From an uncultured Eubacteriales bacterium (GTDB taxonomy: Bacteria; Bacillota; Clostridia; Christensenellales; CAG-917), in assembly GCA_900551145.1 (NCBI GenBank), contig URUQ01000030.1, forward strand, positions 1-12,012: 12,012 nt of DNA, read 5' to 3'. Positions 1 to 4,743 of the stretch are shown here, piece by piece (the first letter of the stretch is position 1; each line of letters opens with the position of its first letter). A program made the translations under genes and the position numbers. Under the pieces are notes generated by a model, which worked only from the letters and a program-made list of their open reading frames with translations, did no database searches and was not told the origin of the DNA.

Positions 1-24
1 GCGTCAGATGTGTATAAGAGACAG
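1..24. other. Nextera/Tn5 sequencing adapter remnant (not genomic)
   Basis: Bases 6-24 read AGATGTGTATAAGAGACAG, the 19-bp Tn5 mosaic end used in Nextera libraries, and bases 1-5 (GCGTC) continue the read-1 adapter. Native sequence therefore begins at base 25. The adapter adds a false tail (LSLIHI and a stop codon) to the minus-strand gene that runs off this end. Confidence 0.97.
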
Positions 25-984
25 GTACATTATGTCACCCACGGCAAGTTCTGTATCGCGTTGGAAAACGTATTGGTCGGAAGCAAACGGAGTCGTGGCA
101 AAATAGCCCGCTTCCACTGCTTTGGCTTTATCTTCCGGGTCTGCCAAAGTCTCGTTTTCATACCTTGCGAGGCTGAAATCGGATTTGTCCGAACCGACCG
201 GATACGCAACGTATTCGAGATACCCTTCTTCCGCTGTGCGCTGTGCGTTTATCGCGGTCGAGGCAAGGCGCGGATTGTTGCTGAGCGACGCGTATATATC
301 GATATCGGCAACGGGATTGCTCTTGTAGGACTCACCCCACATGACACGCACCGCATCGTGAAGATTGTATTTGTCAAACTCAAGACTCATTGCGTATTGA
401 ACGTATGCAGGTTCCGTGCCGGTGTTTTTGAGCATAAAGGAGAAACATATATATTTTTCTCTGTGCATAATGCCCGTTTGGATATCTTCTGCCGTGAGCA
501 TTTGCGCCACGTCTTGGACGGTGGCAATCTGCTCTCGATCGTAAATCTTGTTGTAGCTTAAATCCCACATCTGTTTCGGACCGCCGACGTTGAGGTACGG
601 AGTCCAATACTCGTTGTCAGCGGACAAAGATATGGATTTTTCCCTATTGTTGGAGCTTGCGGTAATGCGCACGCTGTTCTCCTCGATAAAGAGCAACATA
701 ACGTACACCACCGACGTCACGATAAGCGAAAACACCAGCAAGATAAGCATCGCGCGTTTGAGTTTGCGACGAGTCTCTTCTCTCTTGACCTTTTTTGACG
801 CAACGATAGAGTCTTCCCACTCTTTTTTAAGACGGGATTGTTCCTTTTGGGCGTCTTTGGCGGACTTTTTGTCGCCTTTGCCCTTTTTGGCAGACTTTTG
901 AGGCTCGGACTCGACTTGCTCGGTCGACTCAGCGATATCCTCGCTATCTTGCGGATTGGTGTTTTGAGTTTGTTCTTCGCTCAT
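25..984 (-). CDS. Single-pass membrane protein of unknown function, C-terminus cut by contig end
   Basis: I do not recognise this protein. The 320 genuine residues are: an acidic then Lys-rich, probably disordered cytoplasmic N-terminus (about 1-77), one hydrophobic segment (about 78-100, starting RAMLILLVFSLIV), and an extracytoplasmic part from about 101 onward. Positive charge before the helix (KREETRRKLKR) predicts the N-terminus inside. The outer part contains FSFMLKNTGTEPAYVQYAMSLE (about 181-202 including flanks), a beta-rich pattern seen in secreted domains with an immunoglobulin-like or TasA-like fold; that resemblance is only an impression. The start ATG lies 20 bp after the stop of the EAL-like gene, so the two are probably co-transcribed. 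The ribosome binding site is weak (GAGAA about 12 bp upstream). Residues beyond 320 in the open frame are adapter sequence. Confidence 0.8.
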
Positions 985-1004
985 TTGCTTTTCTCTATAT
1001 CAAG

Positions 1005-2783
1005 TTAGAAACGATGATACGTTCCGTCACCGGCAAAGTAACCGAAAGGTACCCATTTGCCTATCGTATCATCAAAGTAGCCGTTGTCCACGATTTCGCC
1101 GTTTTGGTCAGTGTACGTATAATCAATCCACCTACCCTCTTCGTCAAAATATCCGTCGTAGACGTTGCCGTCCTTGTCAACCCATTGTGCGTTTTCGTTG
1201 TAGTGTCCTTCCTTGCTGACGTCAAATTGTTCGTATTCTACCCAATTGCCGTCCACGTCGAAGTATCCGTTGAAGACGTTTCCGTCCTCGTCCACCCACT
1301 GACCGTTGTCGTTGTATTTGCCGACGAGATCGGGTACGTCCTCGCTCTTGCTTTGTATATGCATCGTCACGCCGAAGCCTTTCATACCCGTGCCCATACC
1401 GAGCCCGCCAAACATACTGTCGTTCTTATATTCGTCAAGCAACTTCTTCTCGCCCTCGAAATTCGCTTTGATTTTCTTGGGTTTCTTGGGTGTGGCAAAA
1501 CCGCTCGGAGTTTCCGGTCTTATAGGCGCGGCAATGCTGTTCTCTTGCTCGTCGACGACGATCTCTTTCTTCTCCGCCCTTTCTTTCTTGGGCTTCTCTT
1601 CGACCTTCTCGACTTCCTCAAATTTGCGGTCTACGCCGAGCTCGCTCTTCTTTTGCGACGCAAACGACAATGCAAGCGCACTTTGCACGTCACCCTCGTA
1701 TCTCATACGCGACATCTCGGTGATGAGCTTCTTGTCTTGCTCGCTCGTATCTTCGGGCTTTTGATAGATAAGTCGCGCTTGCGCTTCCAATCTCTCTTCC
1801 GCCGCCTTCTTGGCGCTGAGCTTTTGTTGTTCCAGCCTTATTTGATAGGGAGATTTTGCAAGTTCCGGTCTCGGTGCGCTCGGCATAACCTTACTTCCGT
1901 CCTCCGCTTGCGCTCTTTCTATTGCCGCTTTGCGCAATGAATCGAGTTCCGCATCTTCGGCTTTCTTCTTTGCGTCAAGGTCCTTTTGCAGTTTTTTGAG
2001 ATACGCTTCCTTTTCCTTGCCTGCGGGTGCTTTCACTCCCAAAAACTCGTTGGTAACCCAGCGAGAAAGTTTTGATACCGCTCTGCCCGTCATAAGTTTG
2101 ACGCCCTCACGCTTGTATCTTGCGTATTGAGCGGGAGAGTCCACGCCTTCCATGATAAAGCCGATTTTGTTTGCTTTGCAGAAATTCACGAGCATAGCAA
2201 GCACTTTCTTTTTGTTGGGCGTTGCGTCAAAGTACTGTGACTCACATCTCAAATAATCGAAATTGAATTCACCGAACACGTCGAGCGAATTGTAATCTTC
2301 ACCGTACGCCGATGCGCAAATCTTGTAGCCCGCCTTGCGCAAACGGTTGTAGCGCGCTCTGCCCTTTTCGTCCAAAGACACGAGCGAACTCACGAAAAAC
2401 GAGATTATCAACTTGTTCTTTTTGTAGCCGTATTCTTTGAGCAAGGTTAAAAGAATGTCGAAATCTTTGTCGTTGTCCAAAAAACGCGTGGACACCGCAA
2501 GGCAGTACGTGACGTCGGGAATAAGAAAATTTTCGCGCATAACGAGATCATAATTGCGCAGTTCTTCAAAAGCTATGACATTGAGTTCATTTATGCGGAC
2601 GGAACTTTCGGCAATATAGAAATAGTTGCACACGCTCATTCTTCCGAGATAGCGGTCGTTCATAATTTGGAACGCGTCGACAAAAACCATCATCTTATTC
2701 TTTGTAGAAGAATCAGCGACTCCTCTGAAGAAGAAGTCGATGGGTTTGTAAAGCGTTCTTTTTGCGTATGTAGTGGAATTCAT
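1005..2783 (-). CDS. Degenerate EAL-like domain protein with C-terminal GYFD/WV repeats
   Basis: 592 residues in three parts. Residues about 30-245 resemble an EAL (cyclic-di-GMP phosphodiesterase) domain: AGYKICASAYGEDYNSLD (151-168) sits where EAL proteins have the DDFG-x-GYSSL segment, FDYLRCE (175-181) where they have D-Y-x-K-x-D, and IMEGVDSPAQYARYKREGVKLMTGRAVSKL (210-239, written here only as a landmark beginning IMEGVDSPAQ) where they have the EGVE...G...QG motif. The paired metal-binding Asp residues and a clear EAL motif are absent, so catalysis is unlikely. Residues about 255-450 are charged and helical, likely coiled coil and linker. Residues 487-592 hold about six aromatic repeats of the type GYFDxxGxWV. 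No signal peptide or membrane segment is seen, so it is probably cytoplasmic. It has a GAGG ribosome binding site 6-7 bp before the ATG and its own promoter, and it is followed after 20 bp by a membrane protein gene. The role is unknown. Confidence 0.85.
   Translation of the reverse strand: MNSTTYAKRTLYKPIDFFFRGVADSSTKNKMMVFVDAFQIMNDRYLGRMSVCNYFYIAESSVRINELNVIAFEELRNYDLVMRENFLIPDVTYCLAVSTRFLDNDKDFDILLTLLKEYGYKKNKLIISFFVSSLVSLDEKGRARYNRLRKAGYKICASAYGEDYNSLDVFGEFNFDYLRCESQYFDATPNKKKVLAMLVNFCKANKIGFIMEGVDSPAQYARYKREGVKLMTGRAVSKLSRWVTNEFLGVKAPAGKEKEAYLKKLQKDLDAKKKAEDAELDSLRKAAIERAQAEDGSKVMPSAPRPELAKSPYQIRLEQQKLSAKKAAEERLEAQARLIYQKPEDTSEQDKKLITEMSRMRYEGDVQSALALSFASQKKSELGVDRKFEEVEKVEEKPKKERAEKKEIVVDEQENSIAAPIRPETPSGFATPKKPKKIKANFEGEKKLLDEYKNDSMFGGLGMGTGMKGFGVTMHIQSKSEDVPDLVGKYNDNGQWVDEDGNVFNGYFDVDGNWVEYEQFDVSKEGHYNENAQWVDKDGNVYDGYFDEEGRWIDYTYTDQNGEIVDNGYFDDTIGKWVPFGYFAGDGTYHRF
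1020..1330 (-). repeat. Coding tandem repeats encoding GYFD-x-x-G-x-WV units
   Basis: The C-terminal coding part of the EAL-like gene carries about six short units at residues roughly 487-497, 506-516, 525-535, 544-554, 567-578 and 580-588. Pairs of units recur with a 38-residue period: GKYNDNGQWVDEDG is followed 38 residues later by GHYNENAQWVDKDG, and GYFDVDGNWV by GYFDEEGRWI. The pattern looks like MORN-like or aromatic binding repeats grown by internal duplication. Confidence 0.75.
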
Positions 2784-2801
2784 TTTGCCTCATTGCGCCC
2801 A

Positions 2802-2815
2802 CGCACGCGAGTGCG
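2802..2815 (-). promoter_or_regulatory. 5' leader hairpin of the EAL-like gene
   Basis: Between the predicted transcription start (about 2839) and the ATG (2783) lies a GC-rich inverted repeat, CGCAC (2802-2806) and GTGCG (2811-2815) with a 4-nt loop, flanked by further GCGC runs. It ends about 10 bp before the GAGG ribosome binding site and may affect translation; no regulator is evident. Confidence 0.4.
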
Positions 2816-2845
2816 CCTACGCATACTTTCTCAATATACTATCTA

Positions 2846-2874
2846 ATTATAACATCGCGCGCAAAGCTTTGCAA
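2846..2874 (-). promoter_or_regulatory. Sigma-A type promoter of the EAL-like/membrane protein unit
   Basis: On the minus strand, TTGCAA (2874-2869) is followed after 17 bp by TATAAT (2851-2846), preceded by TGT (extended -10 form TGnTATAAT). The predicted start is near 2839, giving a leader of about 55 nt before the ATG at 2783. Confidence 0.8.
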
Positions 2875-2988
2875 TAGGTTTTAATAGCATAATAACCGCC
2901 GATAACGATACAAATGTAACGATATCTTACAAAAGTATGATATTTTGACTGCGAATACACACAAATGGGAATTTTGCACGAAAGCATA

Positions 2989-3021
2989 GAAAAACGCCCC
3001 GTAAACGATATACGGGACGTT
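2989..3021 (-). terminator. Rho-independent terminator after tRNA-Leu
   Basis: An 11-bp stem (3011-3021 with 2993-3003, one G-U pair on the minus strand) with a 7-nt loop is followed on the minus strand by a run of T ending near 2990. It starts directly after the encoded CCA of tRNA-Leu, so the transcript ends immediately after the mature tRNA. Confidence 0.8.
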
Positions 3022-3108
3022 TGGTGCCGAAAATCGGGGTCGAACCGATACGATGTTTCCATCGAGGGATTTTAAGTCCCTTGCGTCTGCCTATTCCGCC
3101 ATTCCGGC
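3022..3108 (-). tRNA. tRNA-Leu(UAA)
   Basis: An 87-nt complete class II tRNA with encoded CCA. The acceptor stem GCCGGAA pairs with TTTCGGC (one G-U), discriminator A. The anticodon loop is CTTAAAA with anticodon TAA, closed by AGGGA/TCCCT. The long variable arm CGATGGAAACATCG and the T loop GGTTCGA are present. Unusually, no promoter lies directly upstream: the only good promoter (3227-3255) is in front of a detached copy of the first 25 nt of this gene (3184-3208), so the transcript should carry about 110 nt of structured leader before the mature 5' end. Confidence 0.97.
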
Positions 3109-3141
3109 TTAATAACTTTGATTGCCGTCATCATATAGAGT

Positions 3142-3202
3142 ATGGCGGTCTTTGCGCAGACGCCGGGATGAACATCGTTCATTCGTCTGCCTATTCCGCC
3201 AT
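3142..3202 (-). promoter_or_regulatory. Long segmented hairpin built on a tRNA-Leu 5' fragment
   Basis: Three perfect stems are nested: ATGGCGG (3142-3148) with CCGCCAT (3196-3202), GCAGACG (3156-3162) with CGTCTGC (3184-3190), and ATGAAC (3168-3173) with GTTCAT (3177-3182) around a 3-nt loop. That is 20 bp separated by internal loops of 7/5 and 5/1 nt. The right arms are part of the tRNA-Leu 5' copy; the left arms are an inverted, diverged copy of the same segment. The left arms can equally pair with the intact tRNA-Leu gene (3084-3090 and 3096-3102). The function is unknown; it lies in the transcribed leader of tRNA-Leu. Confidence 0.75.
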
Positions 3203-3208
3203 TCCGGC
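3184..3208 (-). pseudogene. Detached copy of the tRNA-Leu 5' end (25 nt)
   Basis: Bases 3184-3208 are identical over 25 nt to 3084-3108, the first 25 nt of tRNA-Leu(UAA), including acceptor 5' strand and most of the D arm; identity stops abruptly on both sides. The copy begins 19 bp after the -10 box of a good promoter. The tRNA-Gly promoter stands 17 bp before its tRNA, so this looks like the original position of the tRNA 5' end. The remainder of the tRNA does not follow. Confidence 0.9.
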
Positions 3209-3226
3209 AAGTTTTATGCGAAAATT

Positions 3227-3255
3227 ATTGTAGCACAAGGCTTTGAGTTTGTAAA
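3227..3255 (-). promoter_or_regulatory. Promoter of the tRNA-Leu unit
   Basis: On the minus strand, TTTACA (3255-3250) and TACAAT (3232-3227) are separated by 17 bp, with TGC before the -10 box (extended -10). The predicted start is near 3220, about 12 nt before the tRNA-Leu 5' fragment at 3208 and about 112 nt before the intact tRNA-Leu. Confidence 0.75.
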
Positions 3256-3288
3256 TAAAAACAAGCGACAATACCGTCGCTTGTTTTT
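3256..3288 (-). terminator. Terminator after tRNA-Cys
   Basis: A perfect 13-bp stem (3257-3269 with 3276-3288) with a 6-nt loop has A/T runs on both sides, so it could work in either direction. It lies 2 bp downstream of the encoded CCA of tRNA-Cys and directly upstream of the tRNA-Leu promoter, so it most likely ends the Gly-Cys transcript. Confidence 0.8.
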
Positions 3289-3290
3289 TT

Positions 3291-3364
3291 TGGAGGCATC
3301 ACCCAGACTTGAACTGGGGGTGAGGATTTTGCAGACCCTTGCCTTACCTCTTGGCTATGATGCC
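3291..3364 (-). tRNA. tRNA-Cys(GCA)
   Basis: A 74-nt complete tRNA with encoded CCA and the U73 discriminator expected for tRNA-Cys. The acceptor stem is GGCATCA with TGATGCC; the anticodon loop CTGCAAA (anticodon GCA) is closed by AGGGT/ATCCT with one G-U; the T loop is GTTCAAG. No convincing promoter lies just upstream, so it is probably co-transcribed with tRNA-Gly through the hairpin-rich 190-bp spacer. Confidence 0.97.
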
Positions 3365-3389
3365 ATACGTGCATTTGATATGCACATCG

Positions 3390-3407
3390 TTTTGGAGCGG
3401 GAGACGG
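3390..3407 (-). repeat. Detached 18-nt copy of the tRNA-Gly 3' end
   Basis: TTTTGGAGCGGGAGACGG on the plus strand is identical to 3552-3569, the tRNA-Gly 3' end: three bases beyond CCA, CCA itself, discriminator and acceptor 3' strand. The two copies start 162 bp apart in direct orientation. The detached copy lies 25 bp upstream of tRNA-Cys. A direct repeat at a tRNA 3' end is the usual mark left by a site-specific integration, but the enclosed DNA is far too small for an integrase gene. Confidence 0.85.
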
Positions 3408-3411
3408 TGTA

Positions 3412-3483
3412 GCCATCTTTGATGGCGACCTTGCGGAACGAACCCGCGCGGGTCTGCGCATACTGCGCTCTTCACTCCGTGAA
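3412..3483. repeat. Cluster of four short perfect hairpins between tRNA-Gly and tRNA-Cys
   Basis: In order: GCCATC/GATGGC (3412-3426, loop TTT), the 12-bp palindrome ACCCGCGCGGGT (3442-3453), GCGCA/TGCGC (3456-3468, loop TAC) and TTCAC/GTGAA (3471-3483, loop TCC). A further outer pairing AGACGG (3402-3407) with CCGTCT (3492-3497) would close them into one multibranched fold. Another hairpin, GTGCAT/ATGCAC (3369-3385), lies beside tRNA-Cys. The function is unknown; the stretch has no open reading frame with support. Confidence 0.7.
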
Positions 3484-3497
3484 TCCGAATCCCGTCT
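3484..3497 (+). repeat. Inverted 14-nt copy of the tRNA-Gly T arm
   Basis: TCCGAATCCCGTCT on the plus strand is the exact reverse complement of 3564-3577, which covers the T loop, T-stem 3' strand and the start of the acceptor 3' strand of tRNA-Gly. In the minus-strand transcript this segment would be antisense to the T arm of the tRNA lying upstream in the same RNA. Confidence 0.8.
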
Positions 3498-3554
3498 AAT
3501 CGATTTTTATCGTTTTCAGGTTTTCGTACTCAAATCTTTTATGCGCTAATCTTT

Positions 3555-3629
3555 TGGAGCGGGAGACGGGATTCGGACCCGCGACTTTCACCTTGGCAAG
3601 GTGACACTCTACCACTGAGTCACTCCCGC
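3555..3629 (-). tRNA. tRNA-Gly(GCC)
   Basis: A 75-nt complete tRNA with encoded CCA and discriminator U. The acceptor stem GCGGGAG/CTCCCGC is perfect. The anticodon stem-loop TCACC-TTGCCAA-GGTGA gives anticodon GCC. D-loop GTGGT and T loop TCCGAAT are present. It has its own promoter 17 bp upstream and is the first gene of the tRNA group. Confidence 0.97.
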
Positions 3630-3645
3630 ATTTGATTGCTTTAAC

Positions 3646-3674
3646 AATATATCAAAAACAAACGAATTTGGCAA
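3646..3674 (-). promoter_or_regulatory. Promoter of tRNA-Gly
   Basis: On the minus strand, TTGCCA (3674-3669) and TATATT (3651-3646) are 17 bp apart. The predicted start is near 3639, about 10 nt before the tRNA. It lies in the short gap after ispA, where I see only a weak hairpin and no clear terminator. Confidence 0.75.
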
Positions 3675-3705
3675 CAACTTTTTGAAAGTTTACGCTATAT
3701 TTCCT

Positions 3706-4521
3706 TTATTTTTGTCTATTGCAAAGCGCATCGGCGAAATCGGACAATTCTTTTGCACCACAAAAGCACGCACATATCTCTTTTGCCCTTTGCGTTTTTG
3801 CACCCAGCAACGCGCGCGTTTCGTCCGCGCCGAGCACGGATACGATGCTTCCCTCTTCCCCTTCGTCCAAAATGTCGTCGGCAAGTTGGAAGGCAATTCC
3901 GATATTCGTTGCGTATTCACCGATTTTTTCTATTTGCTCAAAGTCTGCCCCCGCACAAATCGCTCCCGCGCAGAACGCACCGACTATCAAAGCGGCGGTT
4001 TTTTGAGAATACATTTCAAGGAAGTCCTCCGCGGTTTCGCATCCTTGCAAATCGTTTGCCTGTCCAAAAACCATACGCTTTGACGCTGAGGTTATCTCTT
4101 GTCCCGCCCTTGCGAAATGCGAACCGAACTCTCTCGCGCCGTCAAGCAACACGCAAGAAGCAAGTGTAAGAAGTTGGTCTCCGATGAGTATTCCGTTGGC
4201 GTGGCCAAATTTTTTATGCACGGAAAGTTTGCCTCTACGATAATCGTCGTTATCCATCGCCGGCAAATCGTCGTGCACGAGGGAATAGTTGTGAATAAGC
4301 TCGATTGCCACGGCAAGACAAATAACCTCATCGACTTCCGCATCTTTGCCCGTCGAGCGCGCGCCGTAATACACGCAAAGCGGGCGCACGCGCTTTCCGC
4401 CGTCGAGAGTTGCGTAACGCATACCCTCGTCGATTACGGAATTGCCGTCCCCGATCGCGTTTTTGAGCGACTGCTCGAACATAGAAAGAAACTGCGTTTT
4501 GTCAATCGTCGAAATTTTCAT
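3706..4521 (-). CDS. ispA: Farnesyl/geranyl diphosphate synthase (polyprenyl synthetase family)
   Basis: This 271-residue enzyme should condense isopentenyl diphosphate with allylic diphosphates to give farnesyl diphosphate for undecaprenyl phosphate and quinone synthesis. The family signatures are visible: GGKRVRP (41-47), LVHDDLPAMDNDDYRRG (81-97, first Asp-rich motif), KTAAL (174-178) and FQLADDILD (211-219, second Asp-rich motif). It follows xseB by 2 bp, as in many Clostridia, and depends on translational coupling because only a weak GGAAGAG lies upstream. Oddly, after DDILD the usual G-K-x-x-G-x-D-x-x-N-K stretch is missing: the sequence goes from DEGEEG straight to SIVSVLGADETR. This shortens the protein to 271 residues versus the usual 290-300 and removes a Lys known to contact substrate diphosphate in the family. 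The reading frame is intact. Confidence 0.93.
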   Translation of the reverse strand: MKISTIDKTQFLSMFEQSLKNAIGDGNSVIDEGMRYATLDGGKRVRPLCVYYGARSTGKDAEVDEVICLAVAIELIHNYSLVHDDLPAMDNDDYRRGKLSVHKKFGHANGILIGDQLLTLASCVLLDGAREFGSHFARAGQEITSASKRMVFGQANDLQGCETAEDFLEMYSQKTAALIVGAFCAGAICAGADFEQIEKIGEYATNIGIAFQLADDILDEGEEGSIVSVLGADETRALLGAKTQRAKEICACFCGAKELSDFADALCNRQK

Positions 4522-4523
4522 AA

Positions 4524-4742
4524 TCAGTCAAGTTTCATCTCTTCCGTGAGATTGTTGATGTCGTCCACCAAAAGCGCAAGTTTGCCCTTTTCGGCTTTGA
4601 GGTTTTCCATACAAATTTTGCTGAGCTCGATGCCCTTTTCAAAAGCGTTCATAGCCTCGTCGAGAGGGATATCCCCTTCGAGTTTTTTTACGATGCTTTC
4701 GAGTTCGCTCAACGCCTCTTCAAATTTCTTTATTTCTGCCAT
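4524..4742 (-). CDS. xseB: Exodeoxyribonuclease VII small subunit
   Basis: At 72 residues it has the normal length and shape of XseB: a helical hairpin beginning with the family pattern FEEALSELESIVKKLEGDIPLDEAMNAFEKG (6-36). Several copies bind the C-terminal helical part of XseA and are needed for the cytoplasmic nuclease that degrades single-stranded DNA to oligonucleotides. The start ATG lies 1 bp after the xseA stop (TGATATG) and has AGGAG 8 bp upstream. The stop lies 2 bp before the ispA start. Confidence 0.95.
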   Translation of the reverse strand: MAEIKKFEEALSELESIVKKLEGDIPLDEAMNAFEKGIELSKICMENLKAEKGKLALLVDDINNLTEEMKLD

Positions 4743-4743
4743 A

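Noticed and set aside
1014..1940. 308-residue plus-strand open frame
   Set aside because: It lies opposite the EAL-like gene, has Phe/Leu/Val/Arg-rich composition typical of a shadow frame, and no promoter or ribosome binding site.
3391..3500. A divergent tRNA gene on the plus strand closed by AGACGG/CCGTCT
   Set aside because: The ends pair and a T-loop-like TCCGAAT is present, but the T-stem 5' strand, D loop and a usable anticodon arm are missing. Better explained as rearranged tRNA-Gly pieces with hairpins.
3390..3569. An integrated phage or genomic island at tRNA-Gly
   Set aside because: The direct repeats look like att sites, but only 144 bp lie between them, with no integrase or other gene.
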